From Prochlorococcus sp. AG-363-P06 (lineage in GTDB: Bacteria; Cyanobacteriota; Cyanobacteriia; PCC-6307; Cyanobiaceae), in assembly GCA_003280025.1 (NCBI GenBank), contig QCGD01000001.1, positions 207,983 to 271,982 of the forward strand: a stretch of DNA of 64,000 bases, written 5' to 3'. Positions 44,666 to 54,812 of this stretch are shown here, piece after piece. The notes beneath the pieces are model-generated. The model saw only the letters and a program-made list of their open reading frames with translations, did not search any database and was not told the DNA's origin. The position numbers and the translations under genes are program-made. The stretch's first letter is position 1. Each line of letters opens with the position of its first letter.

Positions 44666-44922
44666 AGAATTATATTAACTCTTTTTCTATTTCTTAAATT
44701 TCTTTTGATGCTTTCAAAACTCACAATACCCTCTTTCAATGCGAAAAGGGTATCATCCTTACCTTTCCCTACGTTGATTCCAGGTAAGAAAGAAGTACCT
44801 CTTTGACGGATTATAATTGATCCGGCAGTTACTTTTTCTCCTCCATACGCTTTTACACCAAGTCTTTTGGAGTTTGAATCTCTTCCATTTCTAGTGGAAC
44901 CTGTACCTTTTTTATGTGCCAT
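44662..44922 (-). CDS. rpmA: 50S ribosomal protein L27
   Basis: An 86-residue L27. The start [20 protein letters not shown], then [20 protein letters not shown] and [20 protein letters not shown] are fully typical. There is no N-terminal pre-sequence, so the flexible end starts at Ala2 and reaches the peptidyl-transferase centre. It follows rplU by 11 bases in the standard operon. Confidence 0.97.
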   Translation of the reverse strand: MAHKKGTGSTRNGRDSNSKRLGVKAYGGEKVTAGSIIIRQRGTSFLPGINVGKGKDDTLFALKEGIVSFESIKRNLRNRKRVNIIL

Positions 44923-44933
44923 TAGTAATTTTC

Positions 44934-45449
44934 TTAAGTTGTAGTTTTTGTTTTAGCGTCCTTTTTGGCAGCTACCTTTTTTGTAGTTTTTGTTTTAGCG
45001 TCTTTTTTGACAGCTACTTTTTTTGTGGTTTTTGGTTTATCGTCCTTTTTGACAGCTTCTTTTTTTGAAGAAACTTTAGTAGAACTTTTGCCTATAGAAA
45101 TTGATTTTACCATAACTCTTGTAAGTTCTTGTCTATGGCCTATTTTCCTTCTTGTCTTTTTCTTAGGACGCATCTTATAGACAATGATTTTTTTATCTCT
45201 TAAATGTGAGACTACCTCTAATTCAATTCTTGCATCTTTAATATATGGTTTCCCTAAAGAAATAGAGTCTTTGTCCTTTATTAGTAAAACTTTTTCAATT
45301 GTTATTTTGTCGTTTTCTTTGGCATTTAATCTGTCAATATCATAATATTTGTCAACTTCAAACCAAAACTGTTGGCCAGAAGTTTCTGCTATTGCATAAA
45401 AATCATTATTTGCTGATGATTTGTTGGGGGATTTTTTAGAAGTGGTCAT
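44934..45449 (-). CDS. rplU: 50S ribosomal protein L21 with lysine-rich repeat tail
   Basis: A 171-residue protein whose core (residues about 15-118: [20 protein letters not shown], then [20 protein letters not shown]) is ribosomal L21. Residues about 125-171 are an extra tail of a repeated KTTKKVA(V/A)KKDAKT unit, about three copies. It reflects a 42-base tandem repeat in the DNA (about 44940-45060). Standard bacterial L21 is about 103 residues. The tail is lysine-rich and probably disordered on the ribosome surface. Confidence 0.95.
   Translation of the reverse strand: MTTSKKSPNKSSANNDFYAIAETSGQQFWFEVDKYYDIDRLNAKENDKITIEKVLLIKDKDSISLGKPYIKDARIELEVVSHLRDKKIIVYKMRPKKKTRRKIGHRQELTRVMVKSISIGKSSTKVSSKKEAVKKDDKPKTTKKVAVKKDAKTKTTKKVAAKKDAKTKTTT
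44938..45065 (-). repeat. 42-base tandem repeat inside the rplU tail
   Basis: About three imperfect copies of a 42-base unit containing TAGTTTTTGTTTTAGCGTC followed by a GGCAGCTAC/GACAGCTAC stretch, read on the plus strand. In rplU each copy encodes the 14-residue unit KTTKKVAxKKDAKT. Copy number may vary between strains through slippage. Confidence 0.8.
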
Positions 45450-45592
45450 ATCTAGAAGACGCTATTAGGTTCAAAAATAATTTTGATTTAACCTAATAAG
45501 CAATCATAAAGGTTTGTTTATTTTCTTATTTTGTAGTGTAATAAGTCAAGGTATATTTTAAATCTTTTATATCAATTTGAGGAATTAGAAAA
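45450..45592. promoter_or_regulatory. divergent rplU/kaiB intergenic region where kaiA is missing
   Basis: Only 143 bases separate rplU from kaiB. In other cyanobacteria, including Synechococcus, kaiA lies between them. No kaiA-like frame, whole or partial, is visible. The region must contain both promoters. Confidence 0.7.
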
Positions 45593-45913
45593 ATGTCATT
45601 AAGAAAGACTTATATTTTAAAACTCTACGTCGCAGGCAATACTCCTAATTCAGTGAGAGCATTAAATACTCTTAAAGAAATTTTAGAAAATGAATTTAAA
45701 GGAGTTTATGCCTTAAAAGTTATTGATGTGCTCAAACAACCACAACTTGCAGAGGAAGATAAGATTTTAGCGACCCCAACCCTGGCCAAAATATTACCAC
45801 CACCTGTAAGAAAAATTATTGGTGATTTATCGGATAGAGAGAAAGTTTTAATTGGTTTAGATTTGCTTTTTGATGAATTAAATGAAAGTGAATATAGTTT
45901 AGAGAAAAATTAA
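45593..45913 (+). CDS. kaiB: circadian clock protein KaiB
   Basis: A 106-residue thioredoxin-like fold-switching clock protein. [40 protein letters not shown] and [20 protein letters not shown] are the standard signatures. KaiB binds phosphorylated KaiC. Since kaiA is absent here, KaiB and KaiC would make at most an hourglass-type timer, as described for Prochlorococcus. kaiC follows after 72 bases. Confidence 0.97.
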   Translation: MSLRKTYILKLYVAGNTPNSVRALNTLKEILENEFKGVYALKVIDVLKQPQLAEEDKILATPTLAKILPPPVRKIIGDLSDREKVLIGLDLLFDELNESEYSLEKN

Positions 45914-45985
45914 TTAAAAAGTTTTATACTTGAGAATGTAAATGTAATTTAAATTTCATTAATAATTTTTTTCGTATAAAAAACC

Positions 45986-47524
45986 ATGAAAGATAAGAAT
46001 TTTAGCAAATCAAATAAAATGCAGGTACAAAAATTGCCGACTGGTATAGAAGGCTTTGATGATGTTTGTAGAGGAGGGTTACCTGTATCTCGAAGTACTC
46101 TTGTTAGTGGGACATCTGGAACTGGTAAAACTGTCTTTTCCCTTCAATATTTACATCATGGCATTTGTAATTTTGATGAACCTGGGATTTTTATTACATT
46201 TGAAGAATCACCTTTAGATATCATAAGAAATGCTGCTAGTTTCGGTTGGGATTTACAAGAATTAATCGATCAAAATAAGCTTTTTATTTTGGATGCTTCT
46301 CCTGATCCCGATGGTCAAGATGTTGCTGGTAACTTTGACTTGTCTGCTTTGATTGAGAGGATTAGTTATGCTATAAGAAAATACAAAGCTAAACGGGTTG
46401 CTATAGATTCAATAACGGCGGTTTTTCAGCAATATGATGCGATTTATGTTGTTAGAAGAGAAATTTTCAGACTTATAGCGAGATTAAAGGAAATAGGAGT
46501 TACTACTGTTATGACAACAGAAAGAGTAGATGATTATGGACCTATTGCGAGATATGGAGTGGAGGAATTCGTATCTGATAATGTTGTCTTATTAAGAAAT
46601 GTTCTCGAGTCAGAAAAGAGAAGAAGAACATTAGAAGTTTTAAAGTTAAGAGGTACTGTACATATGAAGGGGGAATTTCCATTTACAATGGGCAAAGATG
46701 GTATTAGTGTTTTTGCCCTTGGAGCGATGCGATTAACCCAGAGATCTTCAAATATTAGGATAAGCTCTGGAGTGAAAGATCTTGATGATATGTGCGGAGG
46801 AGGTTATTTTCAAGATTCTATTATCTTAGCGACAGGAGCTACTGGGACTGGGAAGACAATGCTTGTATCGAAATTCATAGAAGATGCTTATAATAATAAT
46901 GAAAGAGCAATATTGTTTGCATATGAAGAATCTAGAGCTCAATTACTGAGGAATGCAACAAGTTGGGGAATAGATTTTGAAAGGATGGAAAGTGATGGGT
47001 TATTAAAAATTATTTGCGCATATCCTGAATCAACTGGTTTAGAAGACCATTTGCAAATCATCAAAACCCAAATCAATCAATTTAAACCAAAGAGAATGGC
47101 GATTGATTCTCTTTCAGCATTGGCTAGAGGTGTTAGTTTAAATGCATTTAGGCAGTTTGTAATTGGTGTGACTGGATATTCAAAACAAGAGGAAATAGCT
47201 GGATTTTTTACAAATACTGCAGAAGAGTTTATGGGAAGTCACTCTATTACTGATTCTCATATCTCAACAATTACGGATACTATATTGTTGCTTCAATATG
47301 TAGAAATTAAAGGGGAGATGGCCAGAGCTTTAAATGTCTTTAAAATGAGAGGTTCATGGCATGACAAAAGGATTAGAGAATTTATAATTACAAATCTAGG
47401 CCCTGAGATCAAGGATTCCTTTTCTAATTTTGAACAAATATTCAGTGGGGCTCCTCATCGAGTTTTACCTGATCAAAATATTCCAAATGTTTTTAAAGGA
47501 GTTGATAATAAATTAGATAAGTAA
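45986..47524 (+). CDS. kaiC: circadian clock ATPase/kinase KaiC
   Basis: A 512-residue double RecA-like ATPase. The CI P-loop is SGTSGTGKT (about 41-49) and the CII P-loop is ATGATGTGKT (near 284-292). The autophosphorylation pair is Ser427-Thr428 in DSHISTITDTILLLQYVEIK, corresponding to S431/T432 of S. elongatus KaiC. The catalytic EE pairs (FEES and YEES) are kept. The C-terminal tail (HRVLPDQNIPNVFKGVDNKL) is present although KaiA, which normally binds this region, is missing. Its stop is 12 bases from the convergent nblS stop. Confidence 0.97.
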   Translation: MKDKNFSKSNKMQVQKLPTGIEGFDDVCRGGLPVSRSTLVSGTSGTGKTVFSLQYLHHGICNFDEPGIFITFEESPLDIIRNAASFGWDLQELIDQNKLFILDASPDPDGQDVAGNFDLSALIERISYAIRKYKAKRVAIDSITAVFQQYDAIYVVRREIFRLIARLKEIGVTTVMTTERVDDYGPIARYGVEEFVSDNVVLLRNVLESEKRRRTLEVLKLRGTVHMKGEFPFTMGKDGISVFALGAMRLTQRSSNIRISSGVKDLDDMCGGGYFQDSIILATGATGTGKTMLVSKFIEDAYNNNERAILFAYEESRAQLLRNATSWGIDFERMESDGLLKIICAYPESTGLEDHLQIIKTQINQFKPKRMAIDSLSALARGVSLNAFRQFVIGVTGYSKQEEIAGFFTNTAEEFMGSHSITDSHISTITDTILLLQYVEIKGEMARALNVFKMRGSWHDKRIREFIITNLGPEIKDSFSNFEQIFSGAPHRVLPDQNIPNVFKGVDNKLDK

Positions 47525-47536
47525 AATTTGAGAATT

Positions 47537-49570
47537 TTAAAAGCTTTCCGAATTATTGTTCATAGCTTGAGTAATTAATTCTTCTTTGTCCGATTGTTCA
47601 AGTGGTAAATCGAACCAGAAGGTTGTTCCTATACCTAATTCACTAGCCATACGAATCTCTCCACCATGTTTCTCAATTATTCCTTTAACAATGGATAAAC
47701 CTAAACCTGTCCCTTGTTCAGTATGAACTGCGTTTTCTACTCTGTAAAATCGATCAAATATCTTATCTTGTTCAGATTGAGATATTCCAGAACCTGTATC
47801 AGCAATTTCAATTCTAACTTTTGGTAATGGTGTAATTAACTCACATTGGGGTACATCATCTTTATTATTGCTTAGTGGTGTCACAGGGCAGTAATCTGGC
47901 CAAGTATAAGCTCTTATCATGAGAGTGCTTTTTTTGGGACTAAATTTCAAGCCATTACCAAGTAAATTATCAAAAACTTGAAGAAGTAAGTCAAAATTTC
48001 CAAGAATTGATGGAATGTTTTCTTCTATGTCATGAGCTAATGAAACATTTTTCTCAGTTGCATTAAGCCTATAATTTCTAAGAGTTTGTTCTATTGCAGC
48101 TTTGATGTCCATTGACTCTAATTGAATTATCTTCCCTGACTCTAATCTTGATAAATCGAGTACATTATTTACCAGTCTTGTTAGTCTATCGGTCTCTGAA
48201 TTTGCAATACCCAAGAATTCAAGTTGCTCCTCATGAGAGAGTTGATCTTTTAAATCATATAAAGTCTCTACATAACTTTTTATATTAAATAGTGGTGTTC
48301 TCAACTCATGCGAAACGTTACTTATAAATCTATTTTGTGCTGCATTAAGTTCTACTTCTCTAGTTAAATCTTGAATCGTTACTGCAATCCCTTTTAATTC
48401 AACTTTATTTGTATCTAAAACAGATTGTAAAACAATTCTTAAAGTTCTAGCTGGTTCTCCTAAGCTAATTCTTAAGTCATCACTCTCTTTTTCTCTGTTG
48501 AGAATAGATTCTATATTTGGATGTAGGTCATTAGATAAGATTTCAGGAATCTCATTTAAAATATATTTCCCTTCTAAGAATCTTCCTTCCCAGCGAAATA
48601 TTCTTTTTGCTGTTGGATTGGTAAGAACAATCTTCCCCTGAGAATCTAATAATATTGCTCCATCAGCCATAGTGGCTATTAGAGACTGTTGCTTTATTTG
48701 AGCTGCTTTTAGTTCTTCAATATTTGCCTCGTCATAATTTTCTAATTGAGAGGCCATTCGGTTAAATCCATTTAAAAGTTCCCCTAGATCACCAGTCATA
48801 GGTATAGAAATCCTCGATTTAAAGTTGCCTTTAGAAATTTCCCTAACACCTTTAACTAATTCTCTAACAGGTCTAGTAATTGTAAGTGCATTAAATACTG
48901 CTCCAAGTATTACCAAAACCCAAATAGAAATGAATACTGCTATTGTTAATTCTCTAGTTAGTGCTGAACTTGCTAAAGCTTTTTTATTAGGAGTAACTCC
49001 TAAAGCTAAAGTTCCGAGATATTTGCCTTTCCATAGCATAGGAACAAATACGTCTGTTACTTGACCTTGTGGCGTTGCATGCTGCCTGACTAGAGGGAAT
49101 TGTGGCCTTTTTTTTAGCTCCGAGGGTAGTTTTAATTTTCGTGTTAATTGAAACTGACTATCCGAAGTTGTTGGCGTAGCGCTTATTGGTATGCCAAGTT
49201 GGACAATATCATCAGCATCAGTAAAAAATATATAACGTAAATTTCTACTGGATCTCCAAAACTTCTCAGCAACATTAGAGATTTCGTTTTTTTGATTATT
49301 AGCAACTAATTCCGTAACATTCCCTGATAGTAATAGCCCTAGATCTCTTGCATATCTAGTGTCATTCATACCTGCATCCCTTTGAATGCTATTAAGCGCA
49401 AAAAATGTTATCCCTGTCATTAGAAGGCTTACTACAAGAGTAGCTATCGCTAACAATTTTGTTCTTAAGCTAAAACCGCTCCACCAAATTAATAATTTAT
49501 TAATCAAATAATTAGTTTTCATATTATTTTCAGTAAGACTAAAATCTGAATTATCGCTATTATCAAGCAT
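47537..49570 (-). CDS. nblS: NblS/Hik33-type sensor histidine kinase
   Basis: A 677-residue membrane kinase. Its order is: TM helix near 38-60, periplasmic sensor (about 60-210), second TM near 212-235, HAMP (TRPVRELVKGVREISKGNFK), PAS-like domain (about 290-410), HisKA with phosphorylatable histidine in VSHELRTPLFNIKSYVETLY near 420, and HATPase_c with NLLGNGLKFSP, ADTGSGIS and TGLGLSIVKG. This architecture and the purD neighbour match NblS/Hik33, which senses high light, cold and other stresses and controls hli genes through RpaB. Confidence 0.9.
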   Translation of the reverse strand: MLDNSDNSDFSLTENNMKTNYLINKLLIWWSGFSLRTKLLAIATLVVSLLMTGITFFALNSIQRDAGMNDTRYARDLGLLLSGNVTELVANNQKNEISNVAEKFWRSSRNLRYIFFTDADDIVQLGIPISATPTTSDSQFQLTRKLKLPSELKKRPQFPLVRQHATPQGQVTDVFVPMLWKGKYLGTLALGVTPNKKALASSALTRELTIAVFISIWVLVILGAVFNALTITRPVRELVKGVREISKGNFKSRISIPMTGDLGELLNGFNRMASQLENYDEANIEELKAAQIKQQSLIATMADGAILLDSQGKIVLTNPTAKRIFRWEGRFLEGKYILNEIPEILSNDLHPNIESILNREKESDDLRISLGEPARTLRIVLQSVLDTNKVELKGIAVTIQDLTREVELNAAQNRFISNVSHELRTPLFNIKSYVETLYDLKDQLSHEEQLEFLGIANSETDRLTRLVNNVLDLSRLESGKIIQLESMDIKAAIEQTLRNYRLNATEKNVSLAHDIEENIPSILGNFDLLLQVFDNLLGNGLKFSPKKSTLMIRAYTWPDYCPVTPLSNNKDDVPQCELITPLPKVRIEIADTGSGISQSEQDKIFDRFYRVENAVHTEQGTGLGLSIVKGIIEKHGGEIRMASELGIGTTFWFDLPLEQSDKEELITQAMNNNSESF

Positions 49571-49574
49571 GAGA

Positions 49575-50939
49575 CTAATTCCCCTTTGAGAATTTTGTTC
49601 TCACCTGATGACCTATATCATTTCTGAAATAAATACCTTCAAAATTTATTTCTTTTATATTTCTGTAAGCCTTTTCAAAAACTTTATCAAAATTCTTATC
49701 TTGACAAACAAGACTTAAAACCCTTCCTCCATCGGTTAGAACATTACCAGTTTCACTTAAACGAGTGCCCGAATCAAAAATTTGACAATTTTCAGAATCA
49801 ATTGTTCCTATCTTAATAGGGTAGCCGGTCTTATATTCTAGAGGATAACCTTTTGAAGTAGCTATTACACAGCCACTGACTTTTTTAGAAGCTTTAATTG
49901 CTTCATTACCAATTAATTTTCCCATAGCGCATTTTTGTAGAAGAATTACAAAATCTTTATCCATTAAAGGCATAATTGTTTGGCATTCTGGATCTCCAAA
50001 CCTACAGTTATACTCTATAACCTTCGGACCTGATTTAGTGAGCATTAGTCCAAAATAAAGAACGCCTCGATATTCAATATTGTTTCTTTGTAATTCCTTG
50101 ATTGTCGGTTTTATAATTTCTTTGATAATTCTTTCAAGGTAATCTTTGTTTAGGAGTGGAGTAGGAGCGTATGCTCCCATTCCACCTGTATTTGGACCTT
50201 GGTCATTCTCATTAAGACGTTTATGATCTTGTGCTGATGGAAGTAAAATATATTTTTCTCCATCACAAAGAGCAAACACTGATACTTCAGGTCCTTCAAT
50301 TCTTTCTTCGAGAACAATCACTCTTCCAGCATTACCAAACTTCCCATCAAATATTGCTTTTGTAGATTCTAGGCAGTCATCTTTTGTCTCAGGAATAAAA
50401 ACACCTTTACCTGCAGCTAATCCATCAGCTTTTACAACTAATGGGCTTTTAGATTTATTAATAACCTCAGTCGCTTCTTCTAGTGAATTTATTTTCCAGA
50501 ATTTAGCCGTAGGAATTTTAGCTCTTTGCATAAATTCCTTTGCCCAAGACTTGCTATATTCCAACTTTGCTCCATCTTCACCTGGTCCAAATACCGTGAA
50601 GCCATTCTTTCGTAGAGTATCACCTAAGCCTTGTGCTAATGGGATCTCTGGCCCTATTACGATTAAATCAATATCTAAGAAATTTAGCTTTTTGATTAAT
50701 TCTTCATTATTATTTATATCTAAAAGGATTCTTTCACATTTGTTTATGTTGCGTGATCCTGCGTTACCGGGGATTAGAAAAATTTTTTTGATTAGTTCAT
50801 TTTTTTGAATAGCCCAAGCCAAAGAATTTTCTCTCCCACCATTACCAATTATTAAAACATTTTCTAATTTACTAAAACTTTTGGCATGCTTTGAATTAAT
50901 ACTCATAAATCTGTTTTCTGTAGGTCCTAAGGTTTCCAT
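49575..50939 (-). CDS. purD: phosphoribosylamine--glycine ligase
   Basis: A 454-residue ATP-grasp enzyme of purine synthesis (5-phosphoribosylamine + glycine). GNGGRENSLAWAIQKN near 32-47, GPEIPLAQGLGD, KADGLAAGKGV, PNTGGMGAYAPTP and YNCRFGDPECQ are all present. About 25 residues precede the normal start; a shorter form would begin at ATG 50906 (MSINSKHAK). It lies 4 bases upstream of nblS on the same strand and diverges from purC. Confidence 0.95.
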   Translation of the reverse strand: METLGPTENRFMSINSKHAKSFSKLENVLIIGNGGRENSLAWAIQKNELIKKIFLIPGNAGSRNINKCERILLDINNNEELIKKLNFLDIDLIVIGPEIPLAQGLGDTLRKNGFTVFGPGEDGAKLEYSKSWAKEFMQRAKIPTAKFWKINSLEEATEVINKSKSPLVVKADGLAAGKGVFIPETKDDCLESTKAIFDGKFGNAGRVIVLEERIEGPEVSVFALCDGEKYILLPSAQDHKRLNENDQGPNTGGMGAYAPTPLLNKDYLERIIKEIIKPTIKELQRNNIEYRGVLYFGLMLTKSGPKVIEYNCRFGDPECQTIMPLMDKDFVILLQKCAMGKLIGNEAIKASKKVSGCVIATSKGYPLEYKTGYPIKIGTIDSENCQIFDSGTRLSETGNVLTDGGRVLSLVCQDKNFDKVFEKAYRNIKEINFEGIYFRNDIGHQVRTKFSKGN

Positions 50940-51043
50940 GAATAATCAGTTAAAATGGAAACAATCTAATTTTTCTAAACAATTAGATCTCTAGTAAATA
51001 TGTTAATTAAAAATTTTGAATTTAGTAATCAAAGAGGTTCTTA

Positions 51044-51775
51044 TTGATGAATAATAGATTGGAAATGATTTATGAAGGAAAGGCCAAAAAAGTATTTGCT
51101 CATAATGAATCAGATAAAGTAATAATTGAATTTAAAGATGACGCTACAGCTTTTAATGCACGTAAAAAAGCTACATTCAAAGGCAAAGGTAAACTAAATT
51201 GCCTCATAAGTTCAAAGATTTTTGATCTTCTTATAAAAAATAATATCCCTACTCATTATCTTGAAATTCAAAATGAGAATTCAATTATTGCCCAGAAAAT
51301 AAAAGTTATTCCTTTAGAGGTGGTTTTAAGAAATACTGCTTTTGGTTCTTTATGTAAACAGACAACAATAAAACCAGGAACTGTATTAGCAAAGCCCTTA
51401 ATTGATCTTTATCTTAAAAATGATGAACTTAATGATCCACTGTTAACAAGAGATAGAATTAAATTACTTGATATAATAGATATCAAAGATTTAGATTTTA
51501 TAATTGATTTGACTTTAAAAATAAATACAATTCTTAAAAATTTTTTTAATAATATAGAGCTGGATCTTATAGATTTCAAACTTGAATTTGGTTACAATTC
51601 AAGAAACGAAATCATTTTATGTGATGAAATAAGCCCAGATAATTGTAGATTATGGGATCTTAATCAGAAAAATGATATAATAGTGAGCCTAGATAAAGAT
51701 AGGTTTAGAAATGATTTAGGTGGTTTAATTGAAGCTTATAGTGAAATTAATAGAAGAATCGATAATTTCATTTAA
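51044..51775 (+). CDS. purC: SAICAR synthetase
   Basis: A 243-residue ATP-dependent enzyme that joins aspartate to CAIR in purine synthesis. IYEGKAKKVFAHNESDKVII, IEFKDDATAFNARKKATFKG, VIPLEVVLRNTAFGSLCKQ and LCDEISPDNCRLWD are diagnostic. It diverges from purD across 104 bases and starts the rightward run through bamA and the lipid A genes, although a separate promoter for bamA is possible. Confidence 0.95.
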   Translation: MMNNRLEMIYEGKAKKVFAHNESDKVIIEFKDDATAFNARKKATFKGKGKLNCLISSKIFDLLIKNNIPTHYLEIQNENSIIAQKIKVIPLEVVLRNTAFGSLCKQTTIKPGTVLAKPLIDLYLKNDELNDPLLTRDRIKLLDIIDIKDLDFIIDLTLKINTILKNFFNNIELDLIDFKLEFGYNSRNEIILCDEISPDNCRLWDLNQKNDIIVSLDKDRFRNDLGGLIEAYSEINRRIDNFI

Positions 51776-51823
51776 CTCAATTTAATGCAAAAATTCTTTA
51801 ATTTTATCTTCAATTAAAATTCT

Positions 51824-53956
51824 ATGCAAAAAGATCTTCTGAAATATAGAAATGTTATTAAAAGCATCGCTTTTTTCCATTTAATATTGATATCAAATAA
51901 TTCAGAACTGGCTGCTAAGTATTTTTCTGATAAAGCAGGGGAAATAATAAAAACTCAAATTATTGATAAAGATGAAAATGATTTATTTTTAGCATTTGAT
52001 CATCAAGAAAAGAATCATGTCTTGATTGCAGATAATAGTGAAAAGCTTGATAAAGAAAGTGTTCTTATTTCAGAAATAATTATTGAAGGGTGGGAACAAC
52101 ATCCGGAGGGTAAAAAATTAGAGTTAGCTGCATATGATTCTATGAGTATAAAACCTGGAAGTATTATTAATAATCAAATTCTAAAAAATGATCTAAATTC
52201 AATTTATGCTAGTGGATGGTTTTCAGGCGTTCAAATAAAGTCTAAAAATGGACCATTAGGAGTGAGGCTAATAGTAAAAGTGGTACCTAATCCGATTTTA
52301 AAGAAAGTTATACTGAATCCAAGAAAATCTGTAATCCCTAAAAAATATGTAGAAGACATTTTTAATAATTTTTATGGAACCACTCTTAATTTGAATGAAC
52401 TTCAAAATAAGATAAACATAATAAAGAATTGGTACGAAGATAACGGTTATTCTTTATCAAGAATTAATGGCCCCGACCGAATTTCTGATGATGGAATTGT
52501 AACTCTCAATGTATCGGAAGGAATAGTTTCTGATATTAAGTTACGTTTTTTAGGATCAGATGGAGAAGTATTGATTGATGGTAAACCCAGAAAAGGGAAA
52601 ACCAAAGATTGGGTAATAAAGAGAGAATTAAAGACAACCCCAGGCTCAATCTTTAATAGAAAAACATTAGAGGAGGATATAAAAAGGCTTTATGCGACGT
52701 CTTTGTTTGATGATGTCAAAGTATCACTTGGCCCCGATAATTTAAAGACTGGTCAAGTAATAATTATTTTGGATTTGAGTGAACAACGTACTGGATCACT
52801 AACAGGAGGTCTTGGCTATAGTAATAGTTCAGGAATCTTTGCATCAATTGGTTTACAAGAATCTAATGCTTTAGGTCGAGCATGGTCAACTAATCTAAAC
52901 CTTAATTTTGGAGATTATTCAACAACTTATAATTTCTCCTTATCTGACCCATGGATTAAAGGGGACAATTATAGGACCTCGTTTAGAACCAATATTTTTC
53001 TAAGCAGAGATTATCCTCAAGAATTTAGGAGTGAAGCTAATGGGAGAATATATGCGGTTGATGATACAACTACTTCTAATGCAGATACATTTTCCTCTAT
53101 AGTTCTCGAAAAAACTGGTGGGGGATTTGCATTCTCAAGACCTCTTAACGGTGGAGACCCTTTTAAAGTGGCAAAATGGAAAGTGCTTGGGGGAATGAAC
53201 TTTCAACAAGTGTCAATGATTGATAGTAGTGATAATAAAAAACCTTATGGAGATACAACCCCAACAACGGGAAATATAAATGAAATTATTTGTATTGGAT
53301 ATTCACCTGAAGATGGATCATGCCCTGCAGAAAATACTTTAGTTAGTTTTATTTTAAGTACATCTAGAAATAATTTGAATAATCCTGTAAGTCCAACTTC
53401 CGGCAATAAATTTACCCTCGGAAGTGAACAATTTATTTCAATGGGAAATAATTCGCCAACTTTTAACAGAATTAGAGCTACATATTCATTTTTTATTCCT
53501 ACAAAATTGATCAATCTAACAAAAGAATGCAGGTCTAAAGATGCAACTAATGAAGAATGTTCTCAGACTTTTGGATTTCAATTTAAAGCTGGAACTATTC
53601 TTGGCGAATTACCTCCTTATGAATCATTTTGTATGGGAGGATCATCATCTGTAAGAGGTTGGGGAACTTGCGATCTCTCTGTAAGTAAAAGTTTTGTTGA
53701 GGCAACTGCTGAATATAGATTCCCCCTTTGGAGAATGATATCAGGTTCTTTATTCGCAGATGTAGGAACTGATATGGGTTCTCAGAATGATGTTCCTGGG
53801 CAACCTGGTAAATTATTAAATAAAGCAGGTTCAGGTTTTTCTTTGGGAGGAGGAATTGGAGTAAAGACTCCAATTGGACCATTAAGGTTAGATATAGCTA
53901 GCAAAGACTTAAGTGGTGAGATGAGATATACACTAGGAGTAGGCTGGAAATTTTAA
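51824..53956 (+). CDS. bamA: outer-membrane assembly protein, BamA/Omp85
   Basis: A 710-residue outer-membrane protein. An N-terminal signal region is followed by three POTRA domains (about 75-335; IIEGWEQHPEG, GVQIKSKNG and LFDDVKVSLG). A 16-strand beta-barrel follows, with the signature GLGYSNSSGIF and the lid-loop motif SVRGW (in FCMGGSSSVRGWG), and ends in a C-terminal aromatic (LGVGWKF). It inserts beta-barrel proteins into the outer membrane. The stop abuts lpxC (no gap), so the two share a transcript. Confidence 0.93.
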   Translation: MQKDLLKYRNVIKSIAFFHLILISNNSELAAKYFSDKAGEIIKTQIIDKDENDLFLAFDHQEKNHVLIADNSEKLDKESVLISEIIIEGWEQHPEGKKLELAAYDSMSIKPGSIINNQILKNDLNSIYASGWFSGVQIKSKNGPLGVRLIVKVVPNPILKKVILNPRKSVIPKKYVEDIFNNFYGTTLNLNELQNKINIIKNWYEDNGYSLSRINGPDRISDDGIVTLNVSEGIVSDIKLRFLGSDGEVLIDGKPRKGKTKDWVIKRELKTTPGSIFNRKTLEEDIKRLYATSLFDDVKVSLGPDNLKTGQVIIILDLSEQRTGSLTGGLGYSNSSGIFASIGLQESNALGRAWSTNLNLNFGDYSTTYNFSLSDPWIKGDNYRTSFRTNIFLSRDYPQEFRSEANGRIYAVDDTTTSNADTFSSIVLEKTGGGFAFSRPLNGGDPFKVAKWKVLGGMNFQQVSMIDSSDNKKPYGDTTPTTGNINEIICIGYSPEDGSCPAENTLVSFILSTSRNNLNNPVSPTSGNKFTLGSEQFISMGNNSPTFNRIRATYSFFIPTKLINLTKECRSKDATNEECSQTFGFQFKAGTILGELPPYESFCMGGSSSVRGWGTCDLSVSKSFVEATAEYRFPLWRMISGSLFADVGTDMGSQNDVPGQPGKLLNKAGSGFSLGGGIGVKTPIGPLRLDIASKDLSGEMRYTLGVGWKF

Positions 53957-54793
53957 ATGTTTTCTTGGCCTACTAATTATGATTATTGTTATACCATTTC
54001 TGGTTTTATCTCTAGAGAAGGTATAGGTCTGCATAGTGGAGAAAAAACAAAAGTTAAAATATCTCCTTATGAAAAGGAAGGATATTACATATCTTTTGCA
54101 GATAAGCCTCGCGAGATATTTAAGCTGACTCAGGATTTAATTGGAAGTACAATGCTTTGTACGGCAGTAAAATTAGGTGGACGAAACTTATATACTATTG
54201 AGCATCTATTATCCGCATTGGCAGGCTGTGGATTGAATTATATACATATTGAAGTTGATGGACGAGAAATACCACTCCTTGATGGATCAGCTATTCAGTG
54301 GGTACAAGCGTTTGAAGAAGTTGGTATTAAAAAAGTACCTATCCCAGATAACTTTATTCCAGAGATTAAAACACCAATTATATTAAATAAAGAAGGTTCA
54401 GTTATAGCTTTAACTCCTTCTAACAAAACTACAATTATATCTACTATAAGTTTTTCGTATGAAGCAATTGGTAATCAAACTTTTGTAATCGATTTAAATC
54501 CAAAATGCTTTGTTGAAAAGATTGCTCCTGCAAGAACATTTGGTTTTAAGGATCAATTTCAAGAATTAAGTGAACTAGGATTAATTAAAGGGGGTAGTTT
54601 GGATAATGCGCTTGTTTGTGATGGAGATAAATGGGTTAATCCACCATTAAGATTTGATAATGAACCAATAAGACATAAAATTTTAGATCTTATTGGGGAC
54701 TTGGCTTTGGTAGGGTTACCTAAGGCTCAAATTTTAGTTTATAAGGGATCACATTCTTTAAACTCTTTATTGGCCTCAGCACTAAACAATTAA
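53957..54793 (+). CDS. lpxC: UDP-3-O-acyl-GlcNAc deacetylase
   Basis: A 278-residue zinc enzyme, the first committed step of lipid A synthesis. The zinc motif [14 protein letters not shown], the [13 protein letters not shown] loop and the distal [15 protein letters not shown] with Asp and His are intact. The start [18 protein letters not shown] is typical. It begins exactly after bamA and leads the lpxC-fabZ-lpxA-lpxB run. Confidence 0.96.
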   Translation: MFSWPTNYDYCYTISGFISREGIGLHSGEKTKVKISPYEKEGYYISFADKPREIFKLTQDLIGSTMLCTAVKLGGRNLYTIEHLLSALAGCGLNYIHIEVDGREIPLLDGSAIQWVQAFEEVGIKKVPIPDNFIPEIKTPIILNKEGSVIALTPSNKTTIISTISFSYEAIGNQTFVIDLNPKCFVEKIAPARTFGFKDQFQELSELGLIKGGSLDNALVCDGDKWVNPPLRFDNEPIRHKILDLIGDLALVGLPKAQILVYKGSHSLNSLLASALNN

Positions 54794-54812
54794 TTTTACC
54801 TTTATTAATGTT

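Noticed and set aside
53245..53882. Minus-strand frames inside bamA
   Set aside because: They are shadows of the bamA coding frame without motifs.
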